From contig NC_071670.1 of the NCBI RefSeq assembly GCF_028554725.1, forward strand, positions 49,651,501 to 49,715,500: a DNA stretch of 64,000 bases. Reading direction: 5' to 3'. Positions 1-10,165 of this stretch are shown here, piece by piece. The notes beneath the pieces were generated by a model. That model had not been told where the DNA came from. It saw only the letters and a program-made list of their open reading frames with translations, and made no database searches. The position numbers and the translations under genes are program-made. Every line of letters begins with the position of its first letter. The first letter of the stretch is position 1. Origin of the DNA: Zeugodacus cucurbitae. Lineage: Eukaryota > Arthropoda > Insecta > Diptera > Tephritidae.

Positions 1-1227
1 AGTAATTTTCGACGCGTCGTTTTTATTTCAGTCACCTCATTATCTCAAAAGTCTTACAGGGTCGCATTATTCTCCTATCATTAGAAATTGTCGTTAATTA
101 TAAGCTAATTAAATGTGAGGCAAAATATATTGTCGCATGCTTTCAGGGCTAATTAAAGCCAACTTTTGTTTAAAATGTATAAAATGTAATCCTATTTCAA
201 CATATGTATTTATGTGAATAAAAACTATACACATTCATTCACATGACAATGAATATTTTGCAATTATCAGCGCGAGTATAAATAATTAATATAATTAATT
301 TTTTTTTTGTTTCTCTTTTCAATTAAAGTATGCTTCAATAAATTAGTTATTTATGTATTTCTGTACAGATTTATTATATTAAATTAATCTTTATTGATTT
401 AGTTTTGTAACTGAAATCGAATAAGTGGGAGATATACCAGTCTATAACTAGAACCAACTGAATATGTTCAAAAGAAATGAATTTTAATATCGGATCAGTA
501 TTTTCGGCAAAAGTATGACTAGTTCGAGATATGATGTCTGATAAAAAAAGATCATAAAATTATGCGAAAAGGCATAAAACGGTAAGAATGAAACAAGGAT
601 ACCCTTAACTATCGCCTAGAATATAATTATAATTCTGAAGGTAACATTTATGCGACATGTTGAACCGAGATGGCAATGAAATGTTAGACGAATAGTTTAA
701 CGTACTTCAGGCGACTTTACAAAGTAGTAGTTGATAAGCCAGCACTGTCTTTTTAAAACTAAACCCAAACATTGGAATGATAGCAATCACAGTATACCTA
801 ATTTGGATTGAAATTATGTATTAAATTTCTTCAATAACTGTAAAAAAATATTCATGGAAAAACTTCAAAAAACTTAATTCACAAAAAAAAAAACGACAGA
901 CTTTTCCCCAGTCAAAGTGAAAGACCTTAAACAAGTTGGAAATACCGATCTTTCTCTGAACGAAATTATTTTAACATACTCATGTGATCATTGATATATA
1001 TTTAGCAAACGCGACTGGGTTTTCCCAAAGTTGACATATGTACATATGTATACTATATATTACTAAATATGATTCAGGTTTGTTTGAATTGATTATAATT
1101 CGTTTATAGTATGTGGGGTAAAGTGGTTTTCCGTTTATTTGTAGTTTTAAATGATATTGACTTGTAACTAATGATTCAGACAGCGGACAAAAAAGACAGA
1201 GCAGTACAAAAAAGTATATTCAATATT
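1..1227. other. Intergenic, no gene recognised
   Basis: AT-rich sequence downstream of family gene 1. I see no convincing exon, RNA gene or transposon end here. The right edge holds the AATAAA poly(A) signals of gene 1, read on the minus strand as TTTATT. Confidence 0.5.
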
Positions 1228-1241
1228 TTTATTTTTTTATT
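1228..1241 (-). terminator. Poly(A) signals of family gene 1
   Basis: Two AATAAA hexamers on the minus strand (TTTATT at 1228-1233 and 1236-1241) lie 18-30 bp past the stop codon of family gene 1, so the 3' UTR would be very short. Confidence 0.55.
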
Positions 1242-1258
1242 TTTTAACAAACATTTCT

Positions 1259-1954
1259 TCATAAGTAATAATAATCCTTGCACATGCCATAGGACAATTT
1301 TTTCGATGAGTCAGAGTGATCGGATGAATCACTGTAATAATTCACCCCAGTTGGGTGAGCTTGATTCTTTTCATCGTCATCATCAACATCGCTAAATAGG
1401 TTCTCTTTAGGGAACGTAAGGTTATAGTAATTGAAAGCGGCCTGAAAACATTTTTCGTTCCCTTCATCTTTATCGGTCGATGAAGGAGATGCCACCGAAT
1501 CTACAGATGCCTCAGATTTATTCTCCTTAAATTCAGTTCCCGGCAATGATGAATTATTACGTTTGTTTATTTCGTAATTCTCGCTGGCATCTTGACGTTT
1601 TACTGTCTTCTTACGGCGCATACTTTCTCGCAGCTCGGTGAATGTAACGCTTTTGGGCGTACGTTGACCGGACACGACATCTTTATTATTTTGCGAAACT
1701 GATTTCTCCTCCTTTATGGGTAAAAGTGTACGTGGACTCGAGCGTGTGCGATTGTATTTCTGACGTTTCTGTGGCGGCTTCTGGGTAGGCTGAGTGTTAT
1801 AAGAAATTTTTATCGTAGCTTGTTTAGCGGAGCAAGTTGGAGAGTGCTTAATATTAGCACAACGTCCCAGCGGTTCTTCAATATGTGTTTTATGATACTC
1901 AACCGGGGGTGTTTGAGTATAAGAATCACGTGTTTTAGATTGCGCGCCACCCAT
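1259..1954 (-). CDS. Family gene 1: small basic MGGxQS protein
   Basis: Intronless 231-residue protein of unknown function. It starts MGGAQSK, with Gly2 and Ser6 fitting the N-myristoyl transferase rule, so membrane tethering is predicted. A basic block (QKRQKY, about 62-67) is followed by PRTLLPIKEE (74-83), then FTELRESMRRKK (105-116) running into a second basic stretch that could be a nuclear signal. The C-terminal third is acidic and Ser/Asp-rich. It is a tandem duplicate of the next gene upstream: they share the N-terminal SYT and GRC segments, the RESMRRKK block, STDKDE and ENLFS. It lacks the W-containing segment that genes 2 and 3 carry between the basic block and the LLPI motif. The start has a good insect context (AAACATG). 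A TATA box and CAGGTAG site lie upstream and AATAAA lies just downstream. Gene reality is well supported; function is not known. Confidence 0.85.
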   Translation of the reverse strand: MGGAQSKTRDSYTQTPPVEYHKTHIEEPLGRCANIKHSPTCSAKQATIKISYNTQPTQKPPQKRQKYNRTRSSPRTLLPIKEEKSVSQNNKDVVSGQRTPKSVTFTELRESMRRKKTVKRQDASENYEINKRNNSSLPGTEFKENKSEASVDSVASPSSTDKDEGNEKCFQAAFNYYNLTFPKENLFSDVDDDDEKNQAHPTGVNYYSDSSDHSDSSKKLSYGMCKDYYYL

Positions 1955-2027
1955 GTTTATAAAAAGGAAATTTTCGTAAATATTGCGAAAAGGAACGCGG
2001 TAGCTCTCGCGAGATCTTTTGTTATGA

Positions 2028-2120
2028 AATCACTAAACTTGACTATTCTAGCTCTGAAGAGTTGTCGCCGTTTTATACTGGTTTTCCGCTTTTAATTTTA
2101 GTGATCTTAAACGCAGGTAG
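2028..2120 (-). promoter_or_regulatory. TATA + CAGGTAG promoter of family gene 1
   Basis: On the minus strand TATAAAA is at 2077-2071. A CAGGTAG heptamer, the optimal site of the zygotic activator Zelda in Drosophila, is at 2114-2120 on the plus strand, 36 bp upstream of the TATA box. An AGTGATT motif shared with the other family promoters lies 36 bp downstream of TATA (2028-2034). The stretch GACAACTCTTC just after TATA is also shared with gene 2. Zelda use is inferred from the motif and its repeated placement. Confidence 0.7.
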
Positions 2121-2590
2121 ACTGAAGTCTTAACCATTTTCATTATTTTTCGGGGATTAATCCTAGGAAATCGATATTTTGCAGATTACGCAAATTCCAA
2201 AAAAAAAGTGATTCATTAGGGAAAGAGTATTAAGTACCAACCAAACTTTTCAAGGATACACATAGCTGACCACCACAACAGGTAGCAGTTACATGAAAAC
2301 CAAATCATAAGTACATATGTGGATTTCAAAGGAGAAGGTGGAAGAAATTCCCTTACCCCTTCCATATGTAAACGGCAAACACAAAAAGTTTAATTTTTTT
2401 TATAAAAATAGTATAATAACACAGAGTTTTAAATTTATCACGAAGTTCATTTTTTATTAATTATTTATAAAAATTATAATATAATTTAAATGATATTAGG
2501 ATTTGCGTCAAAATACAAGAAATTGTTATTTTCACATTACACACTATTAATACTTCAAAAATATTAAAAACTTTCTTAATAAAAAACGTT
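2121..2590. other. Spacer between family genes 1 and 2
   Basis: AT-rich spacer without a gene. It holds the minus-strand AATAAA of gene 2 (TTTATT at 2453-2458), about 130 bp past that gene's stop. Confidence 0.5.
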
Positions 2591-3265
2591 TCACGGCACG
2601 GAGCAGTCTGATGAATCGTTGTAATTATTCAATTGCTTGGGTGTGTCCTCACATGGCTGATCCTGATGCTTTTCGTCGTCATTACCAGAAAATAGGTTCT
2701 CATTTGGATTAGGGAAATTAAAAGCGGTCTGGAAACCATTTTCGGCGGTTTCGTCTTTGTCTGTCGAAGGTGGAGCTGCTATCGAATCGACAAGTGTTTC
2801 CTCCTTATTTTCCATGTGTTCAGCCTTCGCCAACAATGAATTGTTACGGACTTTGTAGTTATCAGTGGCATCTTGACGTTTCACCGCCTTCTTACGACGC
2901 ATACTCTCCCTCAGCTCGGTAAAGGATGGGAAGCCATCGGGTGAACATTGACCGGCTAAGGCATCTGTTATATTCTGCGAAGCTGCATGTTCCTCTTTTA
3001 TTGGCAGGAGTGCACGTGGCGTACGTATTCTTTTATCTTCAAAAGCGCTCTTCCATATCGAATAGGTGGGATCGTATTTTTGACGTTTTTGCGTTGGTTT
3101 TAGTGGCCGGGCGCTTCGAGTCTTTTTTACCTTAGTTTGTGGAGCCGCCCAAGCTGGTATGTCGTTAGAAGTGGAACACCGTCCCATTGGTTCGTCAATA
3201 TATGTTTTGTATTCATATGCCGTGTGGGTATACGAGTCGCGTCTTCTAGATTGCATGCCACCCAT
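2591..3265 (-). CDS. Family gene 2: small basic MGGxQS protein
   Basis: Intronless 224-residue protein of unknown function. It begins MGGMQSRRR (predicted N-myristoylation at Gly2 with Ser6, followed by a basic patch that would reinforce membrane binding). The family core runs from about 59 to 131: QKRQKYDPTYSIWKSAFED, then RTPRALLPIKEE, then NITDALAGQCSPDGFP and FTELRESMRRKK. The tail is acidic and rich in Asn and Ser. It is the closest relative of gene 1 and shares the core with gene 3, which keeps the same order of motifs. Start context is AAAAATG. The promoter has TATAAAA and CAGGTAG. The conserved core between genes 2 and 3, with divergent tails, argues for selection on the protein rather than a chance reading frame. 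Confidence 0.88.
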   Translation of the reverse strand: MGGMQSRRRDSYTHTAYEYKTYIDEPMGRCSTSNDIPAWAAPQTKVKKTRSARPLKPTQKRQKYDPTYSIWKSAFEDKRIRTPRALLPIKEEHAASQNITDALAGQCSPDGFPSFTELRESMRRKKAVKRQDATDNYKVRNNSLLAKAEHMENKEETLVDSIAAPPSTDKDETAENGFQTAFNFPNPNENLFSGNDDEKHQDQPCEDTPKQLNNYNDSSDCSVP

Positions 3266-3344
3266 TTTTAAATAAATAAGTAATCTTTTATAATATAATA
3301 TGAAAAATAAACGGAGTAGTTGTCGTTGAGGTCTTCTGTTATCA

Positions 3345-3450
3345 AATCACTGAACTTTACTATGATTACTTTGAAGAGTTGTCACCCTTTTATAGAAAAA
3401 ACTATTATTTTTTTTAGTTTTTGGTGTTAGCTGAGGTTAGCCACAGGTAG
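3345..3450 (-). promoter_or_regulatory. TATA + CAGGTAG promoter of family gene 2
   Basis: TATAAAA lies at 3394-3388 on the minus strand, with CAGGTAG at 3444-3450 (plus strand) 49 bp further upstream. CAGTGATT is at 3352-3345, 35 bp downstream of TATA. The layout matches gene 1, as expected for a tandem duplication that included the promoter. Confidence 0.7.
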
Positions 3451-3757
3451 GCCACTCTGTTAAATTAACATCACAAAAAACAACCTTAATCACTTTCATT
3501 GTTCTTCCGCCAAGTGAGGTCTTTACTACTATTATATCGGAAGGGTAGAATTTAGGTAATAATACTTTCTAACATATCCTTTTATAAAAAAACTTCTGAC
3601 GAAAGTCATTTATGTTTAATAGACTTTGAAATATATGCATGTATAATAATACTATAGTGTGGAACATTATTATATATATAAAAACACACATAAGCAATAT
3701 ATCACGTTCATGTATATTAATTTAATTAATTTAAATTAATTAAAATTTTGTTTCTCA
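3451..3757. other. AT-rich spacer
   Basis: Very AT-rich spacer with TTAAT runs (about 3717-3747) that end at a TTAA-flanked element. No gene seen. Confidence 0.5.
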
Positions 3758-4410
3758 TTAAGGGGTTACATGGGTTTCGTGGATTCAAAAAAATCAATTT
3801 TTTTGTTTTTTTTTTGGCTTATTAATATCTACAACATCTCAAGAATATTGTCCTAAATTTTCAGGTCGATCTGAATAATAGTTTCGGAGATACAGCCTTT
3901 GGAAGGTGTGCGCTCCAAGTCAGGTATTATTACTACTCAAAAAACTACACGCGTTTTTCTCTGAACCTTGTTTTCAAAGTCTGTTGTCAAATTATATCGA
4001 AAACTATTTTATTTGTTTTTTTTTTTCAATTACAACTATTAAAAAAATGTCAAGCAAATTTGACCGATTTTTTTATTTTTTTGGAAAAATGTCTGCCAAA
4101 AATCCAATTTTTCACTTTTTTGTCTTTCCTTCGTTCAAGCACGAGATTATGGTCTTACCTAACACACTTATTTTTGTGACCCTTCATGAGTTATGCTGGC
4201 AACGCGGACGCACTTTTTTCCGAGGGATCACCGGAAATGACGTAGCAATGGAGGAGTTTTACTTTTTTTTTTTAAAATTTCAGAAATTATTCTTTAAATA
4301 TGTATCAATAAGACAGAAAAAAAGTTTGAATTAAAAAAATAATTTTTTACATGAAAAAAATATTGAAATTAGTCCATTTTTTACGCGACAAAACCCATGT
4401 AACCCCTTAA
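3758..4410. mobile_element. TTAA-flanked MITE-like element (653 bp)
   Basis: The two ends carry a perfect 16-bp inverted repeat, GGGGTTACATGGGTTT, and each end is bordered by TTAA (3758-3761 and 4407-4410). TTAA duplication is the signature of piggyBac-type transposition, so this looks like a non-autonomous piggyBac-like MITE. The interior is AT-rich with long T and A runs; an open frame at 3906-4334 is low complexity and I do not believe it is a gene. Assignment to piggyBac is an inference from the target site only. Confidence 0.75.
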
Positions 4411-5247
4411 GCACCAAATAATGTATGTTTTATCGATAATAATCGAATCCTACTACATACCTCATCAGACAGCGAAAAAATTAGTTTCCTCAAGCTTTTA
4501 ATAAAAGTATTAGATAATTTTTTGTAGATTATCTTCCCGTAGCACTTAAAATATTTATTTATATTATTATAGAAGAAAAAACCGGTTTAAGAAATAAATG
4601 CGAAAATTGTCTTCTTAGACCATGACCATTATCTCGAAAATCGAAAATCACATAACTAAACATGGCTTCATCTATTTAGACAAAAATTTGCGAATATTTT
4701 TACTAAATTTTCTAGTTATCTCACGAAATAACCTATATATTCAGCAAACAAATACCCAGAATAGAGAAAATAATTAGAATAATCCTCAAAACGTAAAGGA
4801 ACTTGACCAGGCACTCACTCATAATCTCCAGATCTGACAAAATAAAAGCAAACTATAAAATATAAATGTGCCCTTAAGTGAGTCTACAGAATATAAAAAA
4901 CTTGACAGCACATTTACCCATAAGATATAGACAGATCTCGCCACTCATAACCCCTCGAAATGCAACCGAACTTGACCTCATGTGACCTCTCGAAACGTAA
5001 ACGCACCAACTGAAAGCAATTTTGACTCCATATCAGTAAACAACCTCTAAACGCAAAGAAACCGGACTTCACACGACCATTCTAAATGTTTTGCTGATAT
5101 AAGGAACACATTTATCAAGTTTCATTTATGATTATAAATATATTATATTTTGTGTAATTTTTATTTACATATATACATATATATATATATATAACTCGAA
5201 AGAAAAAAATACACAGAAAGAATTAAATAGTTAAACAACGCCGTAAT
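4411..5247. other. Intergenic, no gene recognised
   Basis: AT-rich sequence between the TTAA element and gene 3. A TA microsatellite lies near 5170-5193. Nothing else is recognised. Confidence 0.45.
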
Positions 5248-5253
5248 TTTATT
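5248..5253 (-). terminator. Poly(A) signal of family gene 3
   Basis: AATAAA on the minus strand, about 63 bp beyond the stop codon of family gene 3. Confidence 0.5.
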
Positions 5254-5315
5254 ACTAGGAATTTGGAAATACAATTTTTTACTACAATAAACAATACACT
5301 ATACACTCAATACAA

Positions 5316-6149
5316 TTAAAAGGCATAATAACAGCCGCCCAAATCGTGTAAATCAATGATTTTCCGCTGCTGAATTTTGGTTTCCCAATTAAAGAAACGC
5401 CGTCGGAAGTTTTTGCAATTCAAACGTTTTGTTGGTTTCTTCAAGGAAACGCTCGTTTCATTTGCTGCGGTTGTCCTCTCTGTGGTTTGCTGCTTTACTT
5501 CTGCCATCAAATTTTTAATTAACGACGGTTGCTTCTTTGGCATCTTATATATAAGATTTGCAAGTAGATTACTGGTCTTAACATCGGGTAATACTTTGGC
5601 TATGTCCTTCATAGAATTTTCCTTTTGAAGGTCATTCTTGTTATATTCGTCCGGAACTATGGGTTTTGATGACGCGTCGATCAGTGGTTTTTGGCTGCTG
5701 TTCTCCTCGCATGAAGATAAATCCTCTACCTCCTCCTCCTCGTCACTAAATTCGTCTTCGTCGTATCTCTGCTTTCTTAAAATTGTGTAGTATGGAAAAC
5801 CCTTTGGTGTTTGTTGACCAGCTAAAACGCCGGTGATATTGTAGACACGCTTATTCTTTCCATTTATTGGCAGTACCTTACGTGGTGTGCGTAATTCTTC
5901 GTTTTCAAAACCGTTCTTCCAAAGCACATATACTGGATCATATTTCTTACAATAACATCTTCCTCGTGATTTTGGGCGCTTGCCATTAGGCATTAATTGT
6001 ATTGCTGCTGCTGCGGAGACCGGATAAAATGGACTGATAAATGTTGAGCAACGTCTCAGCGTTGACTGATTGCTTTCGCTTGCGTCCAGGTCGAGGAACA
6101 ATTCTGTATCACTTTCATTTTTCTGATTTTTCGATTGCAAGCCACCCAT
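5316..6149 (-). CDS. Family gene 3: MGGxQS protein with acidic middle
   Basis: Intronless 277-residue protein of unknown function. An in-frame Met exists 31 codons upstream (6242), but I choose 6149 because it gives MGGLQSK, the myristoylation start shared by the family, and because the upstream Met is very close to the TATA box. The family core spans about 69-125: KYDPVYVLWKNGFE, RTPRKVLPI, NITGVLAGQQTPKGFP, YYTILRK. It is followed by a strongly acidic run (DEDEFSDEEEEVED, 130-143). The C-terminal half is longer than in genes 1 and 2, with a basic segment (KKPTKRLNCKNFRRRFF, 237-253) and a Tyr/Cys-containing end. It is the 5'-most gene of the minus-strand cluster and faces the membrane-protein gene starting at 6702. 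Confidence 0.87.
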   Translation of the reverse strand: MGGLQSKNQKNESDTELFLDLDASESNQSTLRRCSTFISPFYPVSAAAAIQLMPNGKRPKSRGRCYCKKYDPVYVLWKNGFENEELRTPRKVLPINGKNKRVYNITGVLAGQQTPKGFPYYTILRKQRYDEDEFSDEEEEVEDLSSCEENSSQKPLIDASSKPIVPDEYNKNDLQKENSMKDIAKVLPDVKTSNLLANLIYKMPKKQPSLIKNLMAEVKQQTTERTTAANETSVSLKKPTKRLNCKNFRRRFFNWETKIQQRKIIDLHDLGGCYYAF

Positions 6150-6271
6150 GATTAATTCGAGTTTCTGTTTATTTTTTGTAACAACAAAAAGTGCGTTTCC
6201 AAATATCCTTAAGCTCTTCAATTGCGTTGTGTGCGAAAGCAAGTTTCAGTCTTAACTGTTGAACTTTTCAA

Positions 6272-6343
6272 AATCACTGACCTTTTTATACCTTTCAAAT
6301 TTCACAGGTTCTTAGCGATTCATTAAGACAGGTAGGTAGGTAG
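6272..6343 (-). promoter_or_regulatory. TATA + overlapping CAGGTAG/TAGGTAG sites
   Basis: TATAAAA (6290-6284, minus) belongs to family gene 3. Thirty-eight bp upstream, the run CAGGTAGGTAGGTAG (6329-6343) contains one CAGGTAG and two overlapping TAGGTAG heptamers, all members of the TAGteam motif set. CAGTGATT is at 6279-6272. The cluster lies in the about 550-bp interval between gene 3 and the plus-strand gene at 6702 and could serve both. Confidence 0.72.
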
Positions 6344-6701
6344 TACGCGCTCGTCTGCAGTCTGTCTCGAAACTGCGTAATAGCGAAACAAGGGGTTTTC
6401 CGCGTAATCATTAAAGCCTGGGCGTCAACGCTTTGTACCTGAATAGCTGTAGTTAATGATTGTGTCTGGAAATTTTCTATGGTTTATTTGCATAGAAATG
6501 GAAAGTTGTGAAATAGTGCGAGGCGAACAGATGTGTTCTTAACTAGATGAAGTGAGAAATCTCTAAATTGCGAAATATGCGAAAAAAATTAATGAAAGAT
6601 CGCTTAGATTTGCGTAGACAGTCTTTTATCATTCGATCGATACGAAGAACATCAGTATTATAATATTATCATATTTTTTAAAATTTTAAAAGAAATCGAA
6701 A

Positions 6702-6759
6702 ATGAATCTGCTCCAACGCATCGAGCTTACATCATTCGTGGCTGTTTTAGTGGTCAAAG
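6702..6759 (+). CDS. Membrane-protein gene, first coding exon
   Basis: The ATG at 6702 opens 19 codons (MNLLQRIELTSFVAVLVVK) plus one base before a good donor (AAAG|GTAAGAG). The peptide has a short hydrophobic stretch (12-18) that could be a weak signal peptide. The exon ends in phase 1, exactly what the acceptor at 55610 needs (G+TT = Val). If joined, intron 1 is 48,850 bp. No other upstream exon was found that fits as well. The join is an inference from phase and protein logic, so an extra small exon in the long intron cannot be excluded. Confidence 0.6.
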
Positions 6760-9252
6760 GTAAGAGTTAAGATATTAAATCTGGTTATATCAGAGATATT
6801 TATATAATTGAAGGTGTGATATTGTTTATCGAGAGAGACCTATGTAAAAAGCGTTTGACTTTGCAGATTTCGAATAATTTAAAAGTATCCGACAATTTTC
6901 AGTCTCAAAAAACTCAAAACTATCTAAAAACAACAAGAATCCCTTTGAGTTTAAAAAAATTTAAGGATTTGGTTGCAGCTGACCAATCGTTTTAAGTCCC
7001 TTAGAGAACGGAAAAAACAACAGACAAATTAAAACTGCTTGAGAATTGTTGTTGTAAATGTATAATAAGCTCCTCAAATAGCTCCGGACAATGCCGCCGA
7101 GTTAATAGTCCACTATCGGGACGATGATCCAGCCCCTTAAGGTACCCCAAGCAAATTATATATATATATAGGGACGTATGGCCAAATTAACGTGGTTTTC
7201 AGATTTTTTGCATTGCAAATGGCAGGCATATGGACATGCCGTTGCTATCACATATATGAAGCGAGCCGCATTGATGCAAGACAGACGCCCGCTTTAGCCT
7301 ACTGAACCTCCTCATCGCGTCAAGAAAGATAGATGAATGACAAATATTGTTTAGCCTTTGCCAAAATACATAAATCAGTCCCGGAAGGAAACAATGGATC
7401 GTCTAAGCTCAGAGAACATACAAATTGATGATCATTTTATGAGGTTAAAATTTTTGAGATTTCGAAGTTAGTTGGATCTAGTTTGTAAGCAGTGTAACGA
7501 CACGATGCAAATTTCATGACATAAAATAGTTTCTATTGCTACTTCTCCTGTCTATAAGTTTGGAAAATCGAATCCACAAATTTAATGCTGAAATATAGAC
7601 TTTGAAGAGATATCTGCCTTAAAATAGATACAACAATGTGATGGCTTAATTCCTTTCTCCACTGAAAACTCAAGTATAAATCGCCAGTGCTCTTCCTCGC
7701 AAACAACTACTAGTGATCCAAATCACCAATTTCGATTTTAAAAACTTGAACAGAATGCCATTAGATATCAATCTATGTACTCGTATACATAATTTAGCCA
7801 TTAAAGAAAATAATATAGAACTGCATCGTGTTACGTCCAGTACTCCCTTCAATAATTAATCTATTCCAATCAACTTAATCGCGCTGCATGCTCAAGAAAG
7901 GAACTTTTGCGCAAATTATTTGCAACATCCCCGCAAGTCAATCACTTAAGCGAGTCACAGCTCACTGAACTACTCTAACACATTGCCACACAGAATAGTG
8001 GACTAAATATACAGACGATGTGTAGCTGAGTGTGTGCATTTGGTTTTAACTGGAACTTCATCGTTAGTGTCCGCACTTAATGTGCATTCTGTGCACACGA
8101 ACACCGTTCAGTTCATTTCATTTTAGGTGAAGGCAACGGCAAAGTGACACAACAAAGTCATTATTGGAAAGTGCTTGAAGGGCGTAAACAACAACAGCGC
8201 CGTCAATGCGGAAAAGCGTAATGAAAAGGTAGCAAGAAAATATTGCTTAAGTGCGATTATTGCCAGTGCCGCAATATTGCGAAAAAGGGAGCTGTTGGCG
8301 GTACACATCTCTGTTTTTTGTAGTCTTCTTATGAAGAAAGAAACAGCCGCCAATTACTTCACTAACAAATGCATTACAAACTGTAATTGAGACTGAAAGA
8401 ATGCTAGAGTTTTCGCAAATAACACGACGTAAGAAGTTTAGACTAGTGCTGGATCAACGCGAAATCGGATCTTATGGATCAAGTTGTCAAAAAAAATTTT
8501 ATAAATGCTATTCAGTTGAATATTTCTCTAGAATCTTCTATGAAATTTAGTCGATTCTTTTGAGTGCTGCCTAGAATCGTCCACTAGGACACAATTAATT
8601 TCAGAAGCCTCTTCGATACACTTTGGTGTGACTTTAATACTTATTGCAGCCACGTTTCATCAAAATGATCCATCCGATCTATATTTGGTAACTGGCGGTG
8701 AAGCAATTGACTACAATATATTGGATATACCAAAAAATCGCCGAAAAATTATATGTCTGTTTCTTTTCATTTGTTTGCTACTTTCTTTCAAGTTTAAAAC
8801 TACGACAATGTCTCGATGGAGCCAAGTTCGACAAAAAAGGTAGGATTATCGTAGTTGTCGTTGTCTAATAAAATGGGGAGTGATAAACGCTGACAGTACC
8901 ATAAATGAGATCCTTTATCGTGATTATTTTCACTATCCCATGATTCTAAAGTCTAAGCCCTTCCCGCAATAAATCATAATTTTCAAGGAGAAAAACAATT
9001 ACGGATGAAATCCAATAACAAACACCAAATTGATGGTACTTGTTACAAAAAAGGAATATTAATTATATCTAGATTAAGAATAATATTGGGAACTATATTT
9101 AGTTTAGTAGCTGAGTACTGAAGATTGGGCTTTCCTAAACTAACTTTATTGCAGTTCAAATTTGTCAGAATCATGATTTTACATATAAGTAGGAAACTGT
9201 TGATATAGCTCTAGAAAGAAGACGGGTGATAAAGCATATCAGTTTTTGAAGC
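6760..9252. other. Intron 1 sequence, no gene recognised
   Basis: Start of the long first intron. A stretch near 7040-7150 following TTGTTGTTGTAA looks like an interspersed repeat fragment but I cannot name it. Short open frames at 8123-8390 and 8628-8843 show no family features. Confidence 0.4.
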
Positions 9253-10165
9253 TACATTATGTCAAATAAGTACCCGGACATTTGAAATAAAACACAATAC
9301 ACTTCTTTCAAAGAACAATCCAATCATCGAAACACTTTTTAAAGCTATATTCCGGGATAGCTTTCAGTTCTCGTTGCGAATTAGGTTTGATGTCGTCAAT
9401 GCTCTCAAAACGCTTTCCTCGAAGTGGTAATTTGAGGTTTAGAAACAGGAAAAAGACACACGGGGTAATATCTGGAGAGTACGGGGGTTGTTCGATGATA
9501 TTTGTTGAATTTTTTTCAAAAACTCGTTCACATCGTTTTGTGCGCTGGTGCATTATCGTGGTGCATAATCCAACTGTTGTTCCGCAACTAATCTGGCCTT
9601 TTGCGACGAACATTCTCTTTCAAACGCTCCTTCATTGACGGTTTTGTCCTCCGGTAAGAAAAAACCACGAATATCGAAGAAAATCATCAAGATCACCTTG
9701 AATTTCGATTTGCTTCGGCGCGATTTTTTCGAATTCGGCTAATTTTTGCCCCGCCATTCCGATGATTGTTGACTTGTTTGCATGTCGTACTCGAAAACTC
9801 GTATCTCCTCACCAGTTATGATGCGTTCGATGAATGTTGGATCGTAATTCACGCGTTCAAGCATGTCTTCAGCCGCCTAACTGCGATTCACTTTTTGAAG
9901 AAAATTCAGATCTTTCTCAACCAAAATATGTCGAGCGGTCGCATGAGACTTGTCCATTATTTAGGTTATCTCTCACAAACTATAAGGACGATTTTCGAGC
10001 ACCATTTCCTTTATTTCGTCGACGTTTTCTTCAGTTGAGGAGGTCGTAGGCCGTCCGTTAACAGAATAGTGGCTGACAGTTGTGCCATCCTGGGAATTTT
10101 TTTTTTTAATATTCTCAGCGGGAAAATTTAAATGAGATTTTCCGGGTACTTATTGGACAGAATCT
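9253..10165 (-). mobile_element. Degenerate mariner element
   Basis: Terminal inverted repeats resembling mariner ends (AATAAGTACCCGGA at about 9265-9278, and its complement at about 10141-10154) bracket about 0.9 kb. The minus strand encodes a broken transposase. Near 9840 the block ITGDETW-like reads ITGEEIRVFEYD, so the first catalytic Asp is Glu. HHDNAPA survives in a shifted frame near 9560. PPYSPDITPCVFF (about 9450) has Val in place of the third catalytic Asp. Frameshifts and stops interrupt the frame, and the length is below the usual 1.3 kb. The element is dead. Confidence 0.8.

Noticed and set aside
3906..4334. 142-codon open frame
   Set aside because: Lies inside the TTAA-flanked element and is built from T and A runs; no family features.
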